The notes under the pieces were generated by a model, which saw nothing but the letters and a program-made list of their open reading frames with translations, was not told the origin of the DNA and ran no database searches. Below, one piece after another: positions 16,660 through 25,117 of a stretch of 64,000 nt of DNA (positions are counted from its first letter, which is position 1; each line of letters opens with the position of its first letter). This DNA is from Actinophytocola sp049647105 (GTDB taxonomy: Bacteria > Actinomycetota > Actinomycetes > Mycobacteriales > Pseudonocardiaceae): the NCBI RefSeq assembly GCF_049647105.1, contig NZ_JBARWZ010000229.1, forward strand, positions 25,037 through 89,036. Direction: 5' to 3'. Both the position numbers and the translations under genes were made by a program.

Positions 16660-18264
16660 TCAGTGCAGCTCGAATCCTTCGTAGCCGTTGCCGGCGACCT
16701 CGTCGCACTTCTGCCGGTAACCGACGACTCCGCCGACGTAGGGCATGAAGACCCTTGCCTTGCCGGGGACATTGGCGCCGATGTAGTAGGAGTCCGCTTT
16801 GGGGAACAGCGTCATGTCACCGACCGCGCGTACGTGGTCGGTCCACTCCTTCTCGGCGGTGTCGACCGCCTCGACCACGGAACGGCCGTTCGCCGCCACG
16901 TGGTCGATGAGATCGGAGATCCAGTCGACGTGCTGCTCGATCGAGAGGACCATGTTGCTGAGCACGGACGGGCTGCCGGGGCCGGTGATCGTGAACAGGT
17001 TCGGGAAGCCCGAGACCGCGAGACCGAGGTAGGTGCCGGGGCCGTCCTGCCACTTCTGCCGCAGCGACTGGTCCGCCTTGCCCGTGATGTCGATGTCGAG
17101 CAGTGCGCCGGTCATGGCGTCGAAGCCGGTGGCGATGACCAGGCTGTCGAACTCGTACTCGCTTGCGGTGGTGCGCACCCCGGTTTCCGTGATCTCGAGG
17201 ATCTCCTCTTCCCTCAGGTCGACGAGGTGGACGTGGCCGAGGTTGTAGGTCTCGTAGTAGCCGGTGTCGAGGCAGGGGCGCTTCGTGCCGAACGGGTAGC
17301 CGCGCGGCTCGAGCTTCGCCGCCGTCGCCGGGTCGTCGACCTTGTCGCGGACCTGCGCCCGGATGAACTCCGCGGCCGTCTCGTTGGACTCCTCGTTGAA
17401 GATCAGGTCCGTGTACGCCTGGATGATCGCGTTCAGGTGCCCCCGGTCCCAGCCCTTCTGGTAAGCCGCCTGGCGTTCCTGTTCGGTCGCCTCGAGCGCC
17501 GACTGCGTCGGCATGTCCACCGCGATCCCGAAGATGGAGTTCCGCGCCGCTTCGCGGGCCTGCCGGTAGTTCGCCTTGATGTCGGCGACCCGCTCCTGGT
17601 CGATGGGCCCGTTGAACGCCGAGAGGACGAAGTTCGGCGTGCGCTGGAACACCGTCAGTTCGCCTGCCTGCTCGGCGAGATGCGGGATGGCCTGGATGCC
17701 GGACGAGCCGGTGCCGATCACGCCGAGCCGCTGCCCGCTGAAGTCCACGGGGCCCTCCGGCCACAGACCGGTGTGGTACCAGGGACCCGAGAACCGGTCC
17801 AGGCCGGGCACCTCCGGGAACTTCGGCACGGAGAGGCAGCCGGTCGCCATGACGCAGTACTGCGCGGACACCTCGTGCCCCTGGTCGGTGCGGACGATCC
17901 ACCGGGACGTGTCCTCGTCGAAACTCGCCTGCGTCACCTTCGTCCGCAGGACCACGTCCTTACGCAGATCGTGACGATCGGCGACGTGCCGGATGTAGGC
18001 AAGAATCTCCGGCTGTCCCGCGTACTTCTCCGTCCACTCCCATTCCTGCTCCAGCTCGGGATCGAACGAGTACGAATAGTCCATGCTCTCCACATCGCAC
18101 CGGGCCCCGGGGTACCTGTTCCAGTACCACGTTCCGCCGATGTCGGCACCCGCCTCGAAAACCTTGACCGACAGCCCCTTTTCGCGGAGTCTGTGGAGCA
18201 TGTAGAGACCGGCGAAGCCGGCTCCCACCACAACAGCATCGAGTTCCTCGGCCGCACTGGCCAT
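16660..18264 (-). CDS. Baeyer-Villiger-type flavin monooxygenase
   Basis: A 534-aa class B flavoprotein monooxygenase. It shows two nucleotide motifs, GAGFAG at 14-19 for FAD and GTGSSG at 184-189 for NADPH. Between them is the Baeyer-Villiger fingerprint FSGPWYHTGLWP at about 158-169. Length fits cyclohexanone-monooxygenase-like enzymes, which insert oxygen beside a ketone, although such enzymes also oxidise heteroatoms. The ATG at 18264 is 9 nt after GGGAGGA; a TTG three codons upstream is a poorer start. It is monocistronic, with 253 bp of spacer to the upstream monooxygenase gene. Confidence 0.93.
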   Translation of the reverse strand: MASAAEELDAVVVGAGFAGLYMLHRLREKGLSVKVFEAGADIGGTWYWNRYPGARCDVESMDYSYSFDPELEQEWEWTEKYAGQPEILAYIRHVADRHDLRKDVVLRTKVTQASFDEDTSRWIVRTDQGHEVSAQYCVMATGCLSVPKFPEVPGLDRFSGPWYHTGLWPEGPVDFSGQRLGVIGTGSSGIQAIPHLAEQAGELTVFQRTPNFVLSAFNGPIDQERVADIKANYRQAREAARNSIFGIAVDMPTQSALEATEQERQAAYQKGWDRGHLNAIIQAYTDLIFNEESNETAAEFIRAQVRDKVDDPATAAKLEPRGYPFGTKRPCLDTGYYETYNLGHVHLVDLREEEILEITETGVRTTASEYEFDSLVIATGFDAMTGALLDIDITGKADQSLRQKWQDGPGTYLGLAVSGFPNLFTITGPGSPSVLSNMVLSIEQHVDWISDLIDHVAANGRSVVEAVDTAEKEWTDHVRAVGDMTLFPKADSYYIGANVPGKARVFMPYVGGVVGYRQKCDEVAGNGYEGFELH

Positions 18265-18473
18265 GTGAATCAATCCTCCCTAACCCAGGGTGGTACCAGG
18301 TACGCCTTGATCGCTGGGAGCGGGCGACAATACCGTGCCACCATGTTAACGACGGTCGACCATTCGACTTCCTTTCCCGTGCGGTGACCGCGAAACCACG
18401 CACTTGCGGACAAGACGCTCCGGATCGCCGGTGAGACAGTCATGTGCGGAACCATTCCCTTGGGAGGGTCACG

Positions 18474-19514
18474 ATGGGTGCCGACTACTACACCGCAGAG
18501 GTGCAGGGGCCATACGAGCGTTTCGAGCTCGGTTCGTACACATTGGACAGTGGAGCCACGCTGCCGGAGGCGCGGCTTGCGTACCGGACGCACGGCAGCC
18601 TGAACGCGGCCAAGGACAACGCCGTGCTCGTCCCGCACATGTACTCCGGCACGTCGGCCTCGATGCAGGGGCTCATCGGCGAGGGGCGTGCGCTGGACCC
18701 GTCGCGGTACTTCATCATCCTGCCCGACCAGTTCGGCAGCGGCCTGTCCTCGTCGCCGAGCAACACCCCGGCGCCGTTCGACCGCGGCCACTTCCCGGCG
18801 GTGACCATCGCCGACGACGTGCGCGCACAGCACCGGCTGGTGACCGAACAGTTCGGGATCACCAGTCTGCACGCGGTGGTCGGCTGGTCGATGGGCGGCC
18901 AGCAGACCTACGAGTGGGCGGTGCGTCACCCGGAGATGGTGGCGCGGGCGGCCGTGTTCGCGGCGACCGCGAAGACCCCGGTGCAGAACCAGTTGTTCAT
19001 CGATGTGCACAGCGAACTGCTGCGTTCGGATCCCGCGTTCGCGGACGGTTTCTACACCGACTCCGACGACGTGCACCTCGGCCTGAGCCGGCACGCGATG
19101 ACCTTCTCCATGATGAGCACCACCTACGGCTTCTTCCGTGACGAGGTGTGGCGCCGGATCGGTTTCGCGGCGGTCGAGGAGTTCACGCTGGGCTTCATGC
19201 GTGGCCACTTCCAGCCGATGGACCCGAACAACCTGCTCCGCCAGGCGGCGAAGTGGCGCGACGCGGACGTGAGCCTGCAGACCGGCGGAGACATGAGGGC
19301 GGCGCTCGGCCGGATCACCGCCAGGTTCTACGTGTTCCCGTTCGGCGGCGACCTGTTCTTCCCGCCGGAGGACCACGAGCCCGACGTGGCCATGATCCGC
19401 GGCGCGCGACTGCGGGTGATCGACAGCCCGGTGGGGCACTTCACCATGTTCGGCCTGCTCCCCGAGGACGTGGCCGCCATCGACGACGCACTGGCGGAGG
19501 TCCTGAAGTCCTGA
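18474..19514 (+). CDS. Homoserine O-acetyltransferase-like alpha/beta hydrolase
   Basis: A 346-aa alpha/beta-hydrolase of the MetX family. The nucleophile elbow is GWSMGGQQ, with Asp in FPFGGDLFF and His in SPVGHFTMFG completing the triad. GGGAGG lies 6 nt before the ATG at 18474. Family members transfer acyl groups from CoA to homoserine or serine, but many cluster homologues act as plain hydrolases or as acyltransferases on other alcohols. It faces away from the Baeyer-Villiger gene and ends at a strong hairpin. Its role here is uncertain; hydrolysis of a carrier-bound or lactone intermediate is possible. Confidence 0.85.
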   Translation: MGADYYTAEVQGPYERFELGSYTLDSGATLPEARLAYRTHGSLNAAKDNAVLVPHMYSGTSASMQGLIGEGRALDPSRYFIILPDQFGSGLSSSPSNTPAPFDRGHFPAVTIADDVRAQHRLVTEQFGITSLHAVVGWSMGGQQTYEWAVRHPEMVARAAVFAATAKTPVQNQLFIDVHSELLRSDPAFADGFYTDSDDVHLGLSRHAMTFSMMSTTYGFFRDEVWRRIGFAAVEEFTLGFMRGHFQPMDPNNLLRQAAKWRDADVSLQTGGDMRAALGRITARFYVFPFGGDLFFPPEDHEPDVAMIRGARLRVIDSPVGHFTMFGLLPEDVAAIDDALAEVLKS

Positions 19515-19517
19515 GTA

Positions 19518-19567
19518 CACACGAAGAAGGGAGCCCGGCCGGTTGGCCGGGCTCCCTTCTTCGTGTG
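19518..19567. terminator. Long perfect hairpin, bidirectional terminator
   Basis: 23-bp perfect arms (CACACGAAGAAGGGAGCCCG onward and their complement) with a 4-nt loop lie between the hydrolase and the first HpaB gene, which converge here. Confidence 0.85.
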
Positions 19568-19570
19568 CGC

Positions 19571-21127
19571 TCAGCTGAGGAGGTCGCGGCCCATCTGGCC
19601 GAGTTGTTCGAAGGAGGCGAGGTCGGGTACCTGCCAGCCGTCCAGGTCGTACTCCGCGAGGCACTTGTCGACGAACGCCTTGTAGCCGTCGAGTTGCCCG
19701 TCGCTGACCTGACCCATCAGCAGTTCCACCCTGGTGTTCTCGTGGTTGCCGGTGTAGTTGCGTTCGTAGAGTTCGTGGCGGCCGCCGAATTCCGTGCCGA
19801 CGGCGTCCCACAGGAGTTTCATCACCTTGACGCGTTCGACGGAGTCGATGCCGTGTGAGCCGCGCAGGTACTTGTCCAGGTACGGCCGGACCTCCGGGTT
19901 GTGGAAGTCCTTCGCACTGGAGTTGAGATAGATGAGTCCACTTGCGACATCCTGCAGAACGATCTCACGGAGCCGCGCGTACCCGAGCTGGGAGAACCAC
20001 CGCCAGGCCGCCCCGTAGTTCGGGTTGGGGAGTACGGAGCCGTTTCGCCATGGCACTGGGTTGCGTGCGGCTGCGTCGGAGAGTCCCCAGAACAGGTTGC
20101 GCCAGGCGAGGACTTCGCCGAGTCGGGTTTGTACGCCGCGGAAGTCGCTGACGCCGGTGATCTCGAGTGCCTTGGCGAGCAGGCCCGCGAGGAACTCGAA
20201 CTTCACCGCGAGGCGGGTGCAGCCGTGGAACCAGGCTCGCGAGTTGAAGCCCGAGTGCCCGGTGAACATGCCGACCTTGGCGACGTCGCCGTAGGTGAAC
20301 ACGTTCTCCCACGGGATGAGCACCTTGTCCATCACCAGAATGGTGTCGTTCTCGTCGAACCGGGACGACAACGGGTAGTCGAACGGGCTGCCGGTCAGCG
20401 TGGACGCGGCCGCGTAGGACTGGCGGCAGATCAGCTTCATCCCCCGCGCGCCCGTCGGCACGGTGGCCACGATGGCGAACTTGCGGTCCTTGATCGGCAT
20501 CCCGGTATGGGTGACGAAGTTGTAGTGGGTCAGTGCGGAGCCGGTCGCGACGACCTTGGCACCGCTGACGATGACCCCGCTGTCGGTTTCGCGTTCCACG
20601 TGGACGAACACGTCGGCGACCTCGTCCGGTGGCCGGTTGCGGTCCACCGGCGGGTGCACGAAGGCATGGTTCCAGTACAGGACTTTTTCCTGGGACTCGC
20701 GGTACCAGCGCCTGGCGTTGTCGGCGAAGGGATTGTAGAAGTCGGCGTTGGCCTGGAGCGTACCGAGGAACGCCGCCTTGTGTTCCGGGCTGCGGCCCAG
20801 GTAGCTGTAGCTCAGCCGGCCCCACGCGGCGATGGCCTGCTGGTCGGCGACGAGGTCCTCTGCGCTGTGTGGGGTGGTGTAGAAGCGGTGGGTGTAGCCG
20901 GGGCGTCCGCCGTGGTCGGTGGCCGTGGTGAGCACGTCCCGATGCTCGGGGTCGTGCAACGCGTCGTAGAGCCGCGCGGTCATCCGCGCCGGGTTGTGGA
21001 ACGCGGGGTGCTCTGTGACGTCCTTGACCCGCTCGCCGTAGAGGTAGATCTCCCGGTCGTCACGCAGGCTCTCGAGGTATTCGGCCCCTGTCAGCGGCCG
21101 GGTGGTTTCGTTCGTTGCGTCGCTCAT
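19571..21127 (-). CDS. HpaB-type flavin-dependent phenol hydroxylase, copy 1
   Basis: A 518-aa member of the 4-hydroxyphenylacetate 3-monooxygenase (HpaB) family, FADH2-using enzymes that hydroxylate phenols ortho to the hydroxyl. In enediyne clusters a homologue (SgcC) acts on a carrier-bound tyrosyl group. Conserved stretches include RPLTGAEYLESLRDDREIYL at the N-terminus, VVATGSALTHYNF and GTEFGGRHELYERNY. The start overlaps the stop of the upstream monooxygenase as ATGA, so the two are coupled. Two near-identical paralogues lie at 26.7 and 55.7 kb. No HpaC-type flavin reductase is visible in the window. Confidence 0.92.
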   Translation of the reverse strand: MSDATNETTRPLTGAEYLESLRDDREIYLYGERVKDVTEHPAFHNPARMTARLYDALHDPEHRDVLTTATDHGGRPGYTHRFYTTPHSAEDLVADQQAIAAWGRLSYSYLGRSPEHKAAFLGTLQANADFYNPFADNARRWYRESQEKVLYWNHAFVHPPVDRNRPPDEVADVFVHVERETDSGVIVSGAKVVATGSALTHYNFVTHTGMPIKDRKFAIVATVPTGARGMKLICRQSYAAASTLTGSPFDYPLSSRFDENDTILVMDKVLIPWENVFTYGDVAKVGMFTGHSGFNSRAWFHGCTRLAVKFEFLAGLLAKALEITGVSDFRGVQTRLGEVLAWRNLFWGLSDAAARNPVPWRNGSVLPNPNYGAAWRWFSQLGYARLREIVLQDVASGLIYLNSSAKDFHNPEVRPYLDKYLRGSHGIDSVERVKVMKLLWDAVGTEFGGRHELYERNYTGNHENTRVELLMGQVSDGQLDGYKAFVDKCLAEYDLDGWQVPDLASFEQLGQMGRDLLS

Positions 21128-22380
21128 TGGTCACCTGCCACGTCGAAGACCGTTTCGGCCAGCTGCCGGTTGGCCACCTTGCCGAGGAAGATGCTCACGC
21201 CGGCGTGGCTGTGCAGAGTGGACATGTCCCGCCAGATGCGTTCGAGGCGTTCACCCGTCCGCACGGCGCTCGATCCGGCGGTCGGGAACAGGTGGTCGGA
21301 CACCGCGCTCCAGGACAGGCGGACGGCCTCCCGGCTGATCAACGACAGCCGGAGGTCCACTTCACGGGTGAACGCCGCCGATCCGCGTGCCGCGGTCTCG
21401 TGCCACTGCCGCACCGCGTCCGTCAGTGCCGCCCGCGCGGTGGCGATGCGGCCCGCGGCCTCGCCGTAGGACTGCTGGAAGTCGGGGTTCTGGGCGCGTG
21501 TCGTGATGGGTGGGTAGATCGTCATGCGATCGCGCATCAGCTGTTCGTAGGCCTCGAGGGCGCCGGTGGCCATGCCGACCGCCAGCGCGCCGTTCTGGAA
21601 CTGGATCATGCTCAGCACACCGCCGCCGTACAGGGGGTTGCCGTGCAACTCGAGTCCCGGTGTGCCGTCGTGGACGGTTGCCAGGCCGATGTGGGTGCCG
21701 GGGAGTGCGTTGTGCGCGGGGATGTGGGCGTTCTCGATCTTGATGCTGTGTGACCCACTGCCTTTGAGGCCGAGCTGTGCGCCCCAGTCGTCCAGCCGCT
21801 CCCACTGGTTTCGTGGCACGGCGAACAACATCGGTGCGGGTGGCTCGCCTTCTTCGCCCGCGACGAGGGTGTGGCCGAGGAAATGGGTGGCGTAGGGGGA
21901 GCCGGAGCAGTAGCGGTGGACGCCGTCGACGATCCAGCCGCCGTCCTCGGCCTGCTGGGCGAACCCGACCGGACCGATGGTGCCGGGGCAGATGAAGTCG
22001 CCGCCCGCGAACAGCTCGTCCTGCGCTGCCTGGCTGAACAGGGTCGCGGCGACGTGGGCGTGGGAGGCGCCGAAGGTGTACATCCACGCCGTGGACGCGC
22101 AGCCGCGGGCGAGCGCGGTCACCACGCGCAGGTAGGTGTCGAGGCCGAACTCGTAGCCGCCGTACCGCCGGGGCACGAGCAGCCGGTAGAAGCCCGCGGC
22201 GAGGAACTCGTTGTGGGTGTCCAGTCCGTAGTACCCGCGTTGTTCGGTGTCCTGCTGCCGGTCGACGAGGTCGTCCGCGATGCGCTCCGCGCGGGCCACG
22301 ACCTCCTCCGCCGTCAGTCCCGGCTCGGGCGGGGACGGGTAACCATCATCTGCGGGCAGGCTCCTGGCGGCGGCCGTCAT
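21124..22380 (-). CDS. Acyl-CoA dehydrogenase-fold flavin monooxygenase 1
   Basis: A 418-aa protein with the acyl-CoA dehydrogenase fold of class D flavin monooxygenases such as HsaA. Recognisable parts are LLVPRRYGGYEFGLDTYLRV, the middle-domain substrate region, and HSHAGVSIFLGKVANRQLAE near the end. The ATG at 22380 was chosen; an in-frame GTG at 22413 is a weaker alternative. It is translationally coupled to HpaB copy 1, so the pair probably acts on the same pathway. Like HpaB it would need reduced flavin from elsewhere. C-hydroxylation or N-oxygenation are both possible. Confidence 0.82.
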   Translation of the reverse strand: MTAAARSLPADDGYPSPPEPGLTAEEVVARAERIADDLVDRQQDTEQRGYYGLDTHNEFLAAGFYRLLVPRRYGGYEFGLDTYLRVVTALARGCASTAWMYTFGASHAHVAATLFSQAAQDELFAGGDFICPGTIGPVGFAQQAEDGGWIVDGVHRYCSGSPYATHFLGHTLVAGEEGEPPAPMLFAVPRNQWERLDDWGAQLGLKGSGSHSIKIENAHIPAHNALPGTHIGLATVHDGTPGLELHGNPLYGGGVLSMIQFQNGALAVGMATGALEAYEQLMRDRMTIYPPITTRAQNPDFQQSYGEAAGRIATARAALTDAVRQWHETAARGSAAFTREVDLRLSLISREAVRLSWSAVSDHLFPTAGSSAVRTGERLERIWRDMSTLHSHAGVSIFLGKVANRQLAETVFDVAGDQ

Positions 22381-22537
22381 GTCCTGGTCATCCCTTCCAC
22401 GAACGTGAGTCACCGCCGAGCATCACACCCGAAACGCAACCCCCACATCCTCAGGAATGCGATTCGCGGACGCCGGAATACCGCACTGGAAAATGAGCAA
22501 CGAACAAGATGCACAACCGGTACCGACGCGGCAGCCT

Positions 22538-22560
22538 CGAGTCGAAACATCCACGACTCG
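22538..22560. promoter_or_regulatory. Inverted repeat CGAGTCG-N9-CGACTCG
   Basis: Perfect 7-bp arms in the divergent promoter region between the flavin monooxygenase (minus) and the DUF2306 gene (plus), about 70 nt before the latter. A candidate operator. Confidence 0.35.
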
Positions 22561-22629
22561 GAAGGTGTCGGACCTGATCCCGCTCCTGCGAAAGAACGCG
22601 CCGTGGCCCACCCGAGAGGAGCAACAGCT

Positions 22630-23343
22630 GTGACGTTGAACCTGGAAAGTGACAGCGATCAGAGGTCGCCTGAGCGCGCGCAGCCGCCACCGCGCGCAGG
22701 CAAGCCGTTCTGGCAGCGCCCGTGGGTGGCGCCACTGGCCGTCGCCGTGGTGGCCTACATCTACCTGGCGTCCGAGCCGTTCGTCGGGGTGCCGAAGGCG
22801 CAGGCGCCGCTGCAGCCGCACGAGAACTTTCCGCTCTACTACCCCCTGCTGATCGTCCACATGATCGCCGGCACGATCGCGATGCTGACGATGGTCCTGC
22901 AGGTGTGGCCGAAGCTGCGGCAGGAGCGTCCGAAGGTGCACCGGGTGAGCGGCCGGATCTACGTCGTCTCCGTGCTGGTCAGCGCGGGTCTGGGGTTCAT
23001 CGTCGTCTGGTGGGCGCCGCAGGTCGGCAAGGTCGGGGCACTGAGCCTGTTGCTCTTCTGGTTCGTGACGACCATTGCCGCGTACCGCGCCGTTCGCCGG
23101 GGGGACCTCAACAAGCACCGCCGGTACATGCTGTACAGCTTCGCGGTCTCCGCGAACAACATGTGGGCCTTCTTCGCCCTGCTCCTGATACAGCGCTTTC
23201 AGATCCCGCTCGACATGGTGTACTACCAAGAGGCCGCTCGGTGGATTCCCTGGGTCGGCAACGTGATGCTGGTGCAGTGGTGGCTGTACCGCACCGCGCG
23301 CCGCCGGTCGCCGTCGCTGTCGGTCCAGATCAGCCGCGGCTGA
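22630..23343 (+). CDS. DUF2306 family membrane protein
   Basis: A 237-aa protein with about six hydrophobic segments. The segments HMIAGTIAMLTMVLQVWPKL, HRVSGRIYV and RGDLNKHRRYML match the DUF2306 pattern, where conserved histidines suggest heme or metal binding. The GTG at 22630 has GGAG about 9 nt upstream. It stands alone between divergent and convergent neighbours. Function unknown. Confidence 0.75.
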   Translation: MTLNLESDSDQRSPERAQPPPRAGKPFWQRPWVAPLAVAVVAYIYLASEPFVGVPKAQAPLQPHENFPLYYPLLIVHMIAGTIAMLTMVLQVWPKLRQERPKVHRVSGRIYVVSVLVSAGLGFIVVWWAPQVGKVGALSLLLFWFVTTIAAYRAVRRGDLNKHRRYMLYSFAVSANNMWAFFALLLIQRFQIPLDMVYYQEAARWIPWVGNVMLVQWWLYRTARRRSPSLSVQISRG

Positions 23344-23354
23344 CGAGAGACATT

Positions 23355-23393
23355 CGCCGATCTACCGGGAACCGCGTTCCCGGTAGATCGGCG
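23355..23393. terminator. Perfect hairpin terminator
   Basis: 18-bp perfect arms (CGCCGATCTACCGGGAAC and complement) with a 3-nt loop separate the DUF2306 gene from the convergent DUF899 gene. Confidence 0.85.
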
Positions 23394-23399
23394 TAGCAC

Positions 23400-24155
23400 T
23401 CAGTGGCGGTGGTCTGGCGAGGTGCCGAGGTCGTCGTCGCGGCCTGCCTCGATCCGAGGCCACTGGGCGGTCGGGCGGCCGTCCAGCTGGAACTGGCCAC
23501 CTCGGGAACCCCAGCGCTGCGGCCAGCCGTCCGGCGAGTCCTCCCAGGTCTCCTGGCGGCCGTAGACGGTCCGGTCCAGCAGGCCGTACGACGGTGTCAT
23601 CGCCTCGTTGCCTCGGCCGGTGGTCCAGTAGGTCTCGAAGACCCGGTCACCGTCGCGGACATAGCAGACCAGGATGCCGAAGTGGCGGTTCGCGACCAGT
23701 GGGCCAACGGCCGTCTGCGGCACCGAGTACCAGGGCATGGTCCAGCCCATGAAGTCGCGGTACCGGGAACTCACCTCGTACGGTCCCTCGCTGAAGATCG
23801 CGTAGCTCGCGTCCCGCGAGTGCAGGTAGGCCAGCTCGTTGACGTGGGAGACGTTGAAGGTGCAGCCCTCGCACTGGTTGGCGGCGGACTTGCCGGTGTG
23901 CCACATCTGGAAATAGGCGACCAGCTGGGACCGGCCGTCGAAGACGTCGAGCAACGACACCGGCCCGTCGGCACCGATCAGCTTCGTGGTCGCGTCGACT
24001 TCCACCATGGGCAACCGGCGTCGCTCCGCGGCCAGTGCGTCACCGGCTCGGGTATGGGCTTTCTCCTTGACCCGAAGCTCGTCGATCCTCGCCTGCCAGG
24101 TCTGACGATCGACGGCCTGCGGGAGTCGGTGGCTGGTTGCGATTGGCTCGGACAC
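23400..24155 (-). CDS. DUF899 family thioredoxin-like protein
   Basis: A 251-aa soluble protein of the DUF899 group, with a thioredoxin-like fold: LVAYFQMWH, then NQCEGCTFNVSHVNELAYL carrying a CxxC pair, and WETYWTTGRG-like motifs near the end (VFETYWTTGRGNEAMTPSYG). The start is the GTG at 24155, whose ribosome site is weak. It is convergent with the DUF2306 gene. Family members are of unknown function. In a cluster rich in phenol oxidation a redox or quinone-handling role is possible. Confidence 0.75.
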   Translation of the reverse strand: MSEPIATSHRLPQAVDRQTWQARIDELRVKEKAHTRAGDALAAERRRLPMVEVDATTKLIGADGPVSLLDVFDGRSQLVAYFQMWHTGKSAANQCEGCTFNVSHVNELAYLHSRDASYAIFSEGPYEVSSRYRDFMGWTMPWYSVPQTAVGPLVANRHFGILVCYVRDGDRVFETYWTTGRGNEAMTPSYGLLDRTVYGRQETWEDSPDGWPQRWGSRGGQFQLDGRPTAQWPRIEAGRDDDLGTSPDHRH

Positions 24156-24220
24156 CCAGCATTTCTACCCCCGCCCGGCACGGAGCACCAGTCGAGTCAC
24201 CACGACGTGTCGTCAGTGCC

Positions 24221-24898
24221 TCATCGCGGTTCGTGCAGGTCGTCGGGGCGCTTGTAGACCAGCGTCACGCCGTCGAAGACGGGGAGCATGCTGAGCTCGA
24301 CCCGCTTGTCGTCGCGCAGTGCGGAGTTCAGGGCGCGTAGCGCGTCCGTTTCCGGGTCGCTGAAGCCCTTCCGCGCCACCCTGCCCGACCAGAGCACGTT
24401 GTCCAGCACCAGCAGTCCGCCCGGCCGGAGCAGTTCGAGGCACCGTTCGAAGTAGGTGGAGTAGTTCTGCTTGTCGGCGTCGATGAAGGCGAAGTCCACC
24501 GTGCCGGCTGCCCCGTCGGCCAGCAGCGCGTCCAGGGTCTCGACCGCGGGACGCAGCTCGAACTGGATGCGGTCGGCGACGCCAGCCCGTGCCCAGAACG
24601 GCCTGCCGATGTCGGCCCACTCGGCACTGACGTCGCAGGTGATGAGGCGGCCGTGCTCGGGAAGCGCGCTGGCCATGGCCAGCGCGCTGTAGCCGGTGAA
24701 CGTCCCGACCTCGACAACGGTGGTGGCGGAGATCAGTCCGACGAGGAAGCGGAGCAACTGCCCCTCTTCCGGTGGGGCCAGCATGCCGTGCTGGATCAGC
24801 CGCATGGTGGCCATCCGCAGCTCATGCGCGATGGCGTCCTCGCGGAGCGACACGTCCACCACGTACTGCTGGATCTCGTCCAGTTCGCCGGTCGCCAT
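24221..24898 (-). CDS. Cation-dependent O-methyltransferase (CCoAOMT-like)
   Basis: A 225-aa class I methyltransferase of the caffeoyl-CoA/catechol O-methyltransferase family, which methylates one hydroxyl of a catechol using a divalent metal. VVEVGTFTGYSALAMASAL is the SAM loop, and DFAFIDADKQNYSTYFE with PGGLLVLDNVLWSGRV contains the metal-binding Asp and Asn residues. AGGAGG lies 8 nt before the ATG at 24898; the open frame extends far upstream but overlaps a real gene on the other strand. It fits well as the step after an HpaB-type ortho-hydroxylation that creates a catechol. Confidence 0.92.
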   Translation of the reverse strand: MATGELDEIQQYVVDVSLREDAIAHELRMATMRLIQHGMLAPPEEGQLLRFLVGLISATTVVEVGTFTGYSALAMASALPEHGRLITCDVSAEWADIGRPFWARAGVADRIQFELRPAVETLDALLADGAAGTVDFAFIDADKQNYSTYFERCLELLRPGGLLVLDNVLWSGRVARKGFSDPETDALRALNSALRDDKRVELSMLPVFDGVTLVYKRPDDLHEPR

Positions 24899-25117
24899 CA
24901 GCATTTCCTCCTGGTAATAGTACGCACGCACAAAAATAGTCCCACCCAGGAATACCGGCGGCATCTCGAAAAGTGCGACGCGCCGCACGTGGAGAGCAAT
25001 CGCGGAGGTGCGCGCACGTGCGACGAATGCCAGTCTCGATGTCGGAGACAGTGATTTTGGCATGAATCGGCTCGACGGTGCACAGGCTGAACAGTCGAAT
25101 AAGTCACGGAGGATGCT

